A DNA stretch of 10,419 nt. It comes from Taishania sp036758285. Lineage in GTDB: Bacteria > Bacteroidota > Bacteroidia > Flavobacteriales_D > Crocinitomicaceae. Below, piece by piece: positions 1 to 8,400 of this stretch. The position numbers and the translations under genes were made by a program. Below the pieces are notes generated by a model, which was not told the DNA's origin, did not search any database, and worked only from the letters and a program-made list of their open reading frames with translations. Position 1 is the stretch's first letter. Each line of letters begins with the position of its first letter. Where the stretch lies: the NCBI GenBank assembly GCA_036758285.1, contig DAIOWV010000075.1, positions 1 through 10,419 on the forward strand, in the 5' to 3' direction.

Positions 1-103
1 ACCATTTCGAAAAATGGGCCACGTAACGATTGCTCTTCCAGATATTAACCAGGCAAAAATTGTTGCAAAGAATTTAAGTAAAACTATTAAAATTGTTTCA
101 TAA
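1..103 (+). CDS. purK: PurK C-terminus (N5-carboxyaminoimidazole ribonucleotide synthase), partial
   Basis: The frame beginning at base 2 is open to the TAA at 101-103 and gives 33 residues starting PFRKMGHVTI. The R-K-M-G-H-V-T signature near the C-terminus is typical of PurK, the ATP-grasp enzyme that carboxylates aminoimidazole ribonucleotide with bicarbonate and ATP in de novo purine synthesis in the cytoplasm. The tail that follows (DINQAKIVAKNLSKTIKIV) fits the usual short helical end of the family, in which the -A--A- pattern ends with a K-rich strand. Only the last part of the gene is in the window, so its start, its catalytic core and any purE neighbour cannot be judged. No GC-rich terminator follows the stop. 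The identification rests on one short motif, but it is a distinctive one. Confidence 0.8.
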   Translation, partial: PFRKMGHVTIALPDINQAKIVAKNLSKTIKIVS

Positions 104-120
104 TAAAATTGTTATCTTTA
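93..120 (+). promoter_or_regulatory. Candidate Bacteroidota-type promoter for the sensor gene
   Basis: TTG at 93-95 is followed after 17 bases by TATCTTTA at 113-120. This fits the Bacteroidota housekeeping consensus (-33 TTG / -7 TAnnTTTG) except for the last base. The transcription start would fall near 125-128, leaving a leader of roughly 15-18 bases before the ATG at 143. The -33 element lies inside the final codons of purK, so the sensor can be transcribed separately although the gap between genes is only 39 bases. The call is by motif and spacing only. In such AT-rich DNA a one-mismatch hit can arise by chance. Confidence 0.45.
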
Positions 121-142
121 TTACATAAATATCCCTAATCGA

Positions 143-3100
143 ATGAAAGTCTACAATTTTAAAATAGCTTTCTTGCTGATTGTTTTAATTTTTGTTATTT
201 CTAATAGAGGTAATTCTCAAATACTCGCACACAAAAATTACACTCATCGTGATGGACTTTCATTGAATTCAACGTGGGCGCTGAAAGAAAAAATAGATGG
301 TGGAATCTTAATAGGCACACAAGGTGATGGTATTTTAGAGTTTGATGGATATAATTTCAAAAAAATAATACCAAACAACAAAAATGAAAACCATCATGTT
401 ACTGGTATTAAAACACATAACGAAGATATTTTCTTTACATCTCGATATTTAGGTGTTTTCAAAATAAATCAAAAAGAGGAGGTTTCCCTTGTTTTCTCAG
501 ATAAAAACTCAGGTGATTATCTCGACTTATTTATTTTTGAAAAATACATTCTTACTTATACTGAACATTCGATTTACATTTATAATTTAAAAACAAACAA
601 GAATGTACATTCAAACTTCACCAACACTAAAGATCTAAAAATAAGTGAAGTAATTAAAACATCTGAAGAAGTTGTTTTTTTAACAAACAAAGGAAATTTT
701 GTTTTTACAACTGAAGGTAAATTTATACCTCTACAGAAATATTTTAAGAGTAATATTCAAGAACTTGATAAGATGAAATATGGTTATTTTCTCAATAATA
801 ACTTTCATCTATTAAATGGGAATTTAACTTGTGGATATAAAATAAACCTCAACGGTAAAAAAATTAAAATTGAGAATAAAACAATAAATAAAAATCAAAA
901 TATTAAACCATTTTCAATCGCATCAACTTTTTACAACGATCAAAAAAAATGCTTTGTGATCCTTTCAAAAGATGGTGTTTTTTTTGAAGAAAGAAACTTT
1001 TCAATCCGTCAGTTACCTGATAACAAAATTGTTTCGGAAATAAATCCAGTTAAAGCTATTTGTGATTACAAAGGAGACTATTGGGTTTCCTCTTTTACTG
1101 AAGGTGTATTTAAAATTTCATCAAAACCATTTATTAAACTCAATTTTCATCCTCAATTTTTAAACTCAAAAATATTATTTGTACACAAAACACCAAAAGA
1201 CAATATCATACTTTCGATGTATAATCAAGAAGTGTCCTACAGTGGAAAAATGTACAGTGGCGAATTAAAATCATTACCTATTAAGATTATTACTGGTGCA
1301 ACTTATCAAGAGAAAGTATATTTAGGAACAAATCATGGACTTTATTCTTATGATGACGAGACAAACTCCATTCAAACTGTAAATATTCCTCAAATAAACA
1401 ATAAACACATACAATTTGTTCACCTTCAACCACATTCAATTTGGATCAATGTATACAATGAGGGATTGTATCAATTCGACGAACACTTTAATCTTATAAA
1501 ACATTTTAACAATCAAACCGATGATCCAAAAATCATTTATACTGGTCAATTTACAACGAATGGTGAAATACTATATGTAGGAACTCCTGATGGGGTAAAA
1601 AAATTGGATATAAAAAAAGGTGTATTTTCATCCATCAGATCAACTAATTTAGGCTATTATTCTGGGCATTCAACAAAAGATATATTCGGCATAAACTGGT
1701 TTACTTTAGACCATGGAATACTAGGGATAAACGATAATGGTGAACAATTTGAAATAAAAGATAAAAACTTATTTCCAAGTAAATTATTCTACACACTTAA
1801 TTCTGATAATTATGGTAATCTAATTATTGGAACAAATCAGGGATTAAATATTATTCAAGTGAACGAAAAAGGAACAGTCTTAAATCAACGAAATTTTGAT
1901 TCAGGAACTGGTTTCGATGGTTATGAAACAAATATGCGTGCCTCTTTTCAAGACAAAAGGTCTGTATTAATTGGAAGTGTTGAAGGATTATACATGATTG
2001 ATTTTCATTCATTAAATAATATCACTATTCCATTAAAACCAATAATTTTCTTGAAAGAAAAAATTGAAAATTTTGGTGTCCCAGTTTTCAAATTTCAATT
2101 TATTTCAAAAAATCCGAAACTTAAAGATGTTCGTTACTCCTATCGAATCATTGGGAAAAACGCTCAATGGAGTGAACTAAAGAAAGAAACCGAACTTTCG
2201 ATTTCGAGTTTAAAAAAAGGTAATTATATTTTAGAAGTTAAATCAAGTATAGATGGAATAAATTTTAGTCCGATTTCGCAGTATACTTTTGAAGTTAATC
2301 AAACACTTTTTAGAGGAAATATCACAATAATATCATTATTACTTCTTACAATAATACTTTTAGCAGTTCTATTTTTTCAATACAAGAAGAAGGCCTCTGA
2401 TCAATTATTTTATTCAGATGATTTTTTCTTCATCCAAAAATATGCTTCTCGTATCCTAATCTTTGCGGGAATTACTCACATCATTTTAAATGAAATCACT
2501 CCTCTCATTTCAAATGATTTAATTATCAACCATTTTTTATCAATTGGAATCGTTTTCTTCCTTTTGTTTATTTATTTAGTAATTCAAAATCCATTAAAAA
2601 AGGGATATTTCAAAACTGTTTCAAGATGGTTGATTGTCTCCTTCTATGTGTTTCAATCATATTATTTTTATTCCTTTTATGAAAACTCACTACATCCGTA
2701 CTTTGGCTTTTCTATTATTATTTTGTGTCTATTTTCAGCATTCATATTGGAAAAAACATTAATTGTAATTATTTATTCAATTTGTGTTCTTTTCATTACA
2801 CTATTTGTCATTACATTTTCTTTTGTTGAATATTTTGATAAATATCTATTGATCTTACCTCTTATTATTTCTTGTTTAATTTCTATTTACATTACAATTA
2901 TCCGAAACGATTCTATTCTAAAATTATCATTTCTGTCTTCAAGTATAAATAAAAGCAATATGATTGCAATTGCAATTGATGAAAATAATACTTTAAAGTA
3001 TGTAAGTGAAAACATAAATGGTTTTATAGACTTTTCAATTAGTGAACTTATTAATTCACCAATTAGTATATTAAATGGATTCCTTCCAGAAGGTTATAAT

Positions 3101-4429
3101 CAAGTTTCTTTTACTGAAAACTTACAAAATGAAAAACCATTTATTATTCCAATCGTCTGTAAAGGAAAAAATATCCATTGGTATGAATGGTCAATTAAAG
3201 AGTTTAATCAAGAAGTGAAAATTTTAATCGGAAATAATATTACTGAAAAAATAAACCTTAAAAATACTTATGAAATTTTAGTTGAAAATGCAGAGGATTT
3301 AATTTATCAAATTGATACAAAAGGATTATTTGTTTTTGCAAATAATCGATTTAATGATTACATATCTGAAGATAAAAATTCATTAATTGGTCATCATGTA
3401 TCTAAAATTATTCCTGACAATTATTTCACAGAATTTAATAATCATTACACAACACAATTGGATAAAAAAACGAAAGTTTCTTATTATGAATTCCCAATTA
3501 TTAATCACAAAGGTGATTTACAATGGTTTGGACAATATGTCACATTACTTTTTTCCCTTCCAGATAAAAATGAAGTTATCGGTTTTTTAGCAGTTGGTAG
3601 AAATATAACTGAGAAAAAATATAAAGACTCGATCATCCTCTCACAACAGACAGATTTAAATAATAGTATTGAAATTGCTAAAAAAACTTTAAGATCACAG
3701 ATGCCTAAGGAAGAAATTCTGAAAGAGATATTTGGAGAAATTTTCATATTACAATTACAAAAGCAAAATATTTCAGGCGATTTCTATTGGTCAAATCAAG
3801 TGAATGATTATACTATAATTGTATTAGGAGATACTTCAAGCCAAGGGGTTCGAAGTTCATTTAGTTCGATATTATTAATAACAACCTTAAATGCAATTGT
3901 TACTGAGAAAAACATTCATAATCCTGGACGAATCCTCGATGAGTTAGACGCTCGATTAAAAAATACCATTCATGAATTCACCAACAATTTGGATGAATTT
4001 AATGGCTTTAAAATAACAATATGTACATTTAATGATAGAACGAATTCAATTGAATATGCCAGTGCTGGTGCATTGTTACTTCTACATGATGGTACTTCAT
4101 TTAGTCTGCGTAAAGGCGATAGTAAACTAATTGGAGATTATAACCTTAATAATTTCCAACAATACGTCACACATCATAGTAATATTGAGCAAGACACAAC
4201 AATTTATCTCTTCTCTGATGGACTTCAAAACCAACAAGGAGGAGTTATAAATAAAAGGTATTCTCTAAAAAGACTTATAGAATTACTTAGCCAAAACATC
4301 AGTCTTCCCATGAAAAATCAAAAAGAAATGATCCACTTAGAGATCAACAACTGGATTGCTAGCTCCGAACAAAATGATGATATAACCTTAATTGGTATAA
4401 GAAAACATAAAAACAAACCAAATAGATAA
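143..4429 (+). CDS. Membrane sensor: beta-propeller, Y_Y_Y-like, 7 TM, 2 PAS, SpoIIE/PP2C phosphatase
   Basis: A 1428-residue receptor likely to turn an envelope signal into serine/threonine dephosphorylation in the cytoplasm. Residues 1-26 form a signal peptide (hydrophobic 8-20, probable cleavage after NSQ). Residues 30-625 carry propeller blades of the two-component-regulator type, with repeated G-T/S-x-x-G-L/I motifs near 58, 311, 395, 480, 563 and 611. Residues 630-720 resemble the Y_Y_Y domain (YSYRIIGKNAQW). Seven hydrophobic helices (about 727-745, 771-789, 796-814, 827-845, 853-869, 872-894, 901-920) obey the positive-inside rule and place the C-terminus in the cytoplasm. PAS domains span about 938-1035 and 1040-1160. 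The phosphatase domain (1205-1420) keeps metal-site aspartates in SGDFYW (D1213), GDTSSQGV (D1230), FSDGL (D1359) and NDD (D1412/D1413). No histidine kinase, receiver or HTH part is present. The target is unknown. idi follows 7 bases later. Confidence 0.9.
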   Translation: MKVYNFKIAFLLIVLIFVISNRGNSQILAHKNYTHRDGLSLNSTWALKEKIDGGILIGTQGDGILEFDGYNFKKIIPNNKNENHHVTGIKTHNEDIFFTSRYLGVFKINQKEEVSLVFSDKNSGDYLDLFIFEKYILTYTEHSIYIYNLKTNKNVHSNFTNTKDLKISEVIKTSEEVVFLTNKGNFVFTTEGKFIPLQKYFKSNIQELDKMKYGYFLNNNFHLLNGNLTCGYKINLNGKKIKIENKTINKNQNIKPFSIASTFYNDQKKCFVILSKDGVFFEERNFSIRQLPDNKIVSEINPVKAICDYKGDYWVSSFTEGVFKISSKPFIKLNFHPQFLNSKILFVHKTPKDNIILSMYNQEVSYSGKMYSGELKSLPIKIITGATYQEKVYLGTNHGLYSYDDETNSIQTVNIPQINNKHIQFVHLQPHSIWINVYNEGLYQFDEHFNLIKHFNNQTDDPKIIYTGQFTTNGEILYVGTPDGVKKLDIKKGVFSSIRSTNLGYYSGHSTKDIFGINWFTLDHGILGINDNGEQFEIKDKNLFPSKLFYTLNSDNYGNLIIGTNQGLNIIQVNEKGTVLNQRNFDSGTGFDGYETNMRASFQDKRSVLIGSVEGLYMIDFHSLNNITIPLKPIIFLKEKIENFGVPVFKFQFISKNPKLKDVRYSYRIIGKNAQWSELKKETELSISSLKKGNYILEVKSSIDGINFSPISQYTFEVNQTLFRGNITIISLLLLTIILLAVLFFQYKKKASDQLFYSDDFFFIQKYASRILIFAGITHIILNEITPLISNDLIINHFLSIGIVFFLLFIYLVIQNPLKKGYFKTVSRWLIVSFYVFQSYYFYSFYENSLHPYFGFSIIILCLFSAFILEKTLIVIIYSICVLFITLFVITFSFVEYFDKYLLILPLIISCLISIYITIIRNDSILKLSFLSSSINKSNMIAIAIDENNTLKYVSENINGFIDFSISELINSPISILNGFLPEGYNQVSFTENLQNEKPFIIPIVCKGKNIHWYEWSIKEFNQEVKILIGNNITEKINLKNTYEILVENAEDLIYQIDTKGLFVFANNRFNDYISEDKNSLIGHHVSKIIPDNYFTEFNNHYTTQLDKKTKVSYYEFPIINHKGDLQWFGQYVTLLFSLPDKNEVIGFLAVGRNITEKKYKDSIILSQQTDLNNSIEIAKKTLRSQMPKEEILKEIFGEIFILQLQKQNISGDFYWSNQVNDYTIIVLGDTSSQGVRSSFSSILLITTLNAIVTEKNIHNPGRILDELDARLKNTIHEFTNNLDEFNGFKITICTFNDRTNSIEYASAGALLLLHDGTSFSLRKGDSKLIGDYNLNNFQQYVTHHSNIEQDTTIYLFSDGLQNQQGGVINKRYSLKRLIELLSQNISLPMKNQKEMIHLEINNWIASSEQNDDITLIGIRKHKNKPNR

Positions 4430-4436
4430 AATAATT

Positions 4437-4991
4437 ATGACTGACTATGTTGTTCTTGTTGACGAATTAGATAACGAAATTGGTTACGAAGAAAAGCTGA
4501 AAGCTCATCTGGAAGGAAAGTTACACAGGGCATTTTCTGTGTTCCTTTTCAATGAAAAAAAACAGCTATTATTGCAACGAAGAGCATTATCAAAATACCA
4601 TTCTGCCGGATTGTGGACTAACTCATGCTGTAGTCATCCAAAACCCAAAGAAGAATTACTACACGCAGCAAATCGAAGATTAAAAGAAGAATTACTTATT
4701 CATTCTCACATTCATCTAGACGTAGTTGGAAGTTTTATTTACAATGTCAAATTCGAAAATGAATTGACTGAAAATGAATTTGATTATATATTAATTGGTT
4801 TTCATTCTTTTATACCAGAAATAAATGCAGAAGAAGCACTCGACTACAAATGGCTAACGTTAGAAGAAATTAAAGAAGAATTAAAAAATAACTCAGCGAA
4901 TTATACTTTTTGGTTTAAGGAAATTATTTCGCAATTTTGCAATCAAATAAAACTACACATAGATGAAAGTTTGTCGAAGAGAAACATTTAA
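4437..4991 (+). CDS. idi: Type I isopentenyl-diphosphate delta-isomerase (Nudix fold)
   Basis: 184 residues, close to the 182 of the E. coli enzyme, interconverting isopentenyl and dimethylallyl diphosphate for isoprenoids such as quinones, carotenoids and undecaprenol. Visible family motifs are LHRAFSVFLFN (residues 29-39), QRRALSKYHSAGLWTNSCCSHP (47-68) and RRLKEEL (80-86, Nudix helix). By alignment with E. coli Idi the metal ligands are H24, H30, H67, E112 and E114, with E85 as the extra acidic ligand. The catalytic cysteine is C65 in NSCCSHP, and W139 in DYKW corresponds to the active-site tryptophan. All key residues are present, so the enzyme should be active. The ATG lies 7 bases after the sensor stop, with no Shine-Dalgarno. 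The last 29 bases overlap the next gene, so translational coupling is likely. Confidence 0.95.
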   Translation: MTDYVVLVDELDNEIGYEEKLKAHLEGKLHRAFSVFLFNEKKQLLLQRRALSKYHSAGLWTNSCCSHPKPKEELLHAANRRLKEELLIHSHIHLDVVGSFIYNVKFENELTENEFDYILIGFHSFIPEINAEEALDYKWLTLEEIKEELKNNSANYTFWFKEIISQFCNQIKLHIDESLSKRNI

Positions 4992-5367
4992 TGCAGCCCA
5001 TCGATTATTTGTTGAAGGTTGGGATGATGAAAAAAACTTTGCTGTTTTCGGCAAATGCAGCAATCCTAATTATCATGGACACAATTACATAATAGAAACT
5101 TGGATTGAAGGTGAAATCGATCCTGTAACAGGTTATGTTTTCGACTTAGGAATTTTAAAAGATATTATTCGAACTGAAATTTCACATCGATTTGATCACC
5201 GAAATTTGAATTTAGATTGTCCTGAATTTAAAGGTAAAAATCCAACTGCTGAAAATATAGCTGTTGTAATTTGGGAAATCGTTAGAGCAAAAATACCCTC
5301 TCATCTGAAATTAACTATTAAACTATCTGAAACTGAAAATAATTGGGTTGAATTTGATGGTAAATAA
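4963..5367 (+). CDS. 6-pyruvoyl-tetrahydropterin synthase / QueD family enzyme
   Basis: 134 residues of the tunnelling-fold PTPS/QueD family, which acts on 7,8-dihydroneopterin triphosphate to give 6-pyruvoyl- or 6-carboxy-tetrahydropterin. The zinc ligands are H13 (FNAAHRL), H38 and H40 (HGHNY). The catalytic cysteine is C32 in GKCSNPNYHGH, D78-H79 form the DH pair, and E123 lies in ETENN. The C-x5-HGH spacing and the motifs GEIDPVTG and SETENN look like animal PTPS (GKCNNPNGHGHNY) rather than E. coli QueD, where the cysteine is C-x3-HGH. The product may therefore be a tetrahydropterin cofactor instead of, or besides, the queuosine precursor. The start is the only ATG that fits: the family usually begins right before the first strand and FNAAHRL, as here. 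It lies inside idi, giving a 29-base overlap in another frame. Family certain, substrate outcome uncertain. Confidence 0.9.
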   Translation: MKVCRRETFNAAHRLFVEGWDDEKNFAVFGKCSNPNYHGHNYIIETWIEGEIDPVTGYVFDLGILKDIIRTEISHRFDHRNLNLDCPEFKGKNPTAENIAVVIWEIVRAKIPSHLKLTIKLSETENNWVEFDGK

Positions 5368-5389
5368 AAGCAACCTAATTGCGCTTTTT
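5366..5389 (+). terminator. Probable intrinsic terminator after the sensor-idi-PTPS unit
   Basis: AAAAGCAA at 5366-5373, loop CCTAA, then TTGC at 5379-5382, a two-base GC insertion and TTTTT at 5385-5389. The 5' arm pairs with TTGC and the T run once the GC is bulged out, giving an A-rich-arm, GC-core, T-tail hairpin. It begins within the PTPS stop codon and precedes the next gene by about 60 bases, where an operon end would be expected. The stem is short and AT-rich, so it may be only moderately efficient. Confidence 0.45.
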
Positions 5390-5450
5390 CCGTAACATCT
5401 CTAAACTGATTTTATTCTCTTCTTATTTAAACTTGAATATACTATATACT

Positions 5451-8400
5451 ATGGCTAGCAAAATCTTAAGTAGTCTTGGCTTTTTGATAATTTTATCATT
5501 AAGTTTTTCTTGTTTTACCCAAACAACAACTGTCATTTCAAGTTCTCTTTCAAACAATATAACTGCTTGTTTGAATAACGCAACTTATACTGTACAAATT
5601 GAAAATATTTCTCCTTACAATTTTTCAAGTATTGGTGTTACACTTACACTTCCTGAAGGAATTTCATACATTCCGAATAGCGTTTCAGGAGGAAATGAAA
5701 CAAGTTCGGATACAGAAGGTGCCATCACCTTTTCAATGCCCAATTTACCTAAATTAACATCTACTACTTTCTCTGTTCAAATTGAAGCATCTTGTATGGA
5801 TAATTACACAGCAAAGATGAATACTTTCGACATGAACTACACTGGAAATAATGGAATTGGAGGGATAATCAATGGAAATGTTAATCATCAAAGTAATCTT
5901 TATACAATAAATGCACCCGATTTGTCCCTAATAGCCATGACAAATCAATCTTATTCTGGAAACATAGGTGATGTAATTAATAGATGTATCACTATTACAA
6001 ACGGTGGTAATGGTGGACTTTCTACATTTGATTTAGAGCACATTCATGGAAATGGTTTAGTCATTCAATCTTCAACAAGAGGAACGACTATTCCTTTTGC
6101 AAATGGAACAATACATCGCTTTACTGGTGTTGATTTCGCTTCGGTTGGAAATGGAAATAATATTTTAGATCCGGGTGAATCAATTACAATCTGTGAAACG
6201 ATTGAAATTGTAAGTTGTTCAAACGCCCAGTCAACGTATAATTACAGTTGGGGTTGTAACAATGAGAAATGTCAGGAATTATCAGACGCTGCAAATATTG
6301 TATTTGCATCTGAAACCCCCAATCTTGTTGTAACTCCCTGGAGTGGTTTTACACAAAATCAAGCAAACGGTTTGGGAGCTAGTTGCTATGGGAATAATGT
6401 AAATGGCGACTTTCCTTCTTCCTTAACAATAGTAAATAATGGAACTGGAGATGCTTTAAATACTCTAATCGACATCGCTGGATCTTGGGCAGGACATACA
6501 GGTTGGGTTGTTCAAGATTATTATAGCTCAATAAATGTTGCTTCCATGACAATTGAAATAAATGGAGGTGGACAACAACCCATAGTACCAATCAGTACAA
6601 CTAGTGGGTATGGAAAACCTTGTTTACCTGCTAATCCAATTAATGGAGCTGTTCTCAATATACCACTAATAGAACCTGGAGATCAAGTAGTAATAAGATG
6701 GAATCATTTTACATGTTGTATGGACTACTGTACAAATGGTGAGAGAAAACATTTATTGTATTGGAGATATAGAGGGAGTTTTAAAAACAAATGCGATATC
6801 GATTATGATATTGCACAAGGAAATGCATTACCTGATTGGGGATCTTTTTATTATAGAAATCAAATTTCTCCCGATATCATTCCTGCAACAATGGTAGGAG
6901 GAGAATCATCTACTGTTACTTTCATGGCTGTAAATGCTGAATTCAATTTACCAATGAACAGTAATGACGTTTATAAATATAGAGTTATTCTTCCTGATGC
7001 TTGCTTAAACGTAAACACAAATTCTCTTGTAATTAAAGATTATAATGGGGTAGTTCATAACTTTCCATACACCATAGCAACAAATGGAGATACCGTAGAT
7101 TTTATATTTTCTTCAATAGCAACAGGACCACAATATACTGTAAATTTTGATGTTTCTGTAAATTGTGCAACCTGTCCAACTGAAGGAATCAAAAACTTAA
7201 AATTCGAAACATTATATACTCCAAGTAGTGATTGTGGATGTACGATGCTGATGGGATGTATTTCTGCTAATATTGATGTATTATGCCCACCAGTATGTGA
7301 AGGTGCCAATTTAATAAAAACTGCAGTCAGACGAATTAACTTAGGATTACCAGATAATGATAACAATGGTATACCGGATGCTGCACCACATAATATGAGT
7401 CTTGTTCGTACTGACAGGATGATGAAAGGAGATACGCTTGAAGTTCTCAATAAAAGTTTTATTAATAATCCAAACAATACAAACTTTAGTTCTATTGTTT
7501 CTAATAATAGTATGACAAACCACGGTCAGAGAATGACTTATAGCCATAGTATAGTAACAATTTATCGTTCGGCAACAAACTCTTATTTTACAAGTGGAAA
7601 TCAAAACATTAACACAAACACGACCACCACTGGAACTACTAGAAATTGGAAAAATGGATTTAATATTCACACACTTCCAACTCTTAACTACACACCTGGA
7701 GTTTCTTTACAAACGGGAGACTCTGTTATTGTTAAATCATACTATGTAAACACATTAAACAATGATGCTCTTCTGGATGTTGTAAATACAGCATCTGAAA
7801 TGTATACATCAGCAAATACTGCTTTTGCTACTGCTCCTCAATCTGATTTATTTGGATGTAACACTCTTAATAAAGAATTTACTTTAATAGGATATTATTT
7901 TACAAATTATGGAGAAAACCCAACCATCACTCAAAATTGTGATGACATTACTTTATATCAAAGTTATTATTTAAGTATTGGTCCTTGCTGTGACAATTAT
8001 AATGGCGGTAACCTGTTTCCATTTGAATATAGACATTGGTCTGCACCTGATAATATGTTCGTTGAATTACCTGATGATTATGAATTTATAAGTGCAGATT
8101 TTAATTTTCATGCAACAGGAGGAACCTACTCTACTCGACCTGATTATGTTAATAATTATCCTATTACCCCAGTTTCTGTAAATGGTAATACTTATGAATT
8201 TGAATTATATCCATTTTTTGGTAGTCAAGGAAGTGGTGCTCCTATTCTATTCTCGGATGATGGATTCAGTGGAACAATTGCAACTAGAATTAGACCTACT
8301 TGTAATGTTGAAAACGGAACGAAATATGTAAATTACCAATGGAATTATAGATCTGTGCCACAAATAAACCCTGCACTTTTTGATTACACTCCTGTTATGA

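Noticed and set aside
101..123. AT-only inverted repeat as a purK terminator
   Set aside because: Seven A-T pairs with a nine-base loop, no GC core and no following T run; not a convincing intrinsic terminator.
3387..3747. Short open frames inside the sensor gene (+ 3387-3590 and - 3505-3747)
   Set aside because: They lie wholly inside the PAS2/phosphatase-coding region, which has clear domain motifs. Their own products show no family pattern.
143..4429. Reading the sensor as a hybrid two-component (HTCS-like) histidine kinase because of the propeller and Y_Y_Y domains
   Set aside because: No H-box, N/G boxes, receiver or AraC-type HTH can be found. The C-terminal third has the phosphatase motifs SGDFYW, GDTSSQGV, FSDGL and NDD instead.
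5406..5435. Possible promoter for the giant gene, CTG-N19-TAAACTTG
   Set aside because: Both elements carry a mismatch and the leader would be only about 9 bases. A promoter is expected in this 83-base gap, but this hit is too weak to call.
5496..5513. Possible lipobox in the signal peptide of the giant protein (SLSFSC)
   Set aside because: The -3 position is Ser instead of Leu and -2 is Phe. Cleavage after the following Q (CFTQ) fits Bacteroidota type I signal peptides better.
6379..7670. Antisense open frames (6379-6591, 7055-7477, 7347-7670) under the giant gene
   Set aside because: The + frame is uninterrupted and has recognisable secreted-protein motifs. The antisense products have odd composition and no start context or motif, so they are shadows of AT-rich coding DNA.
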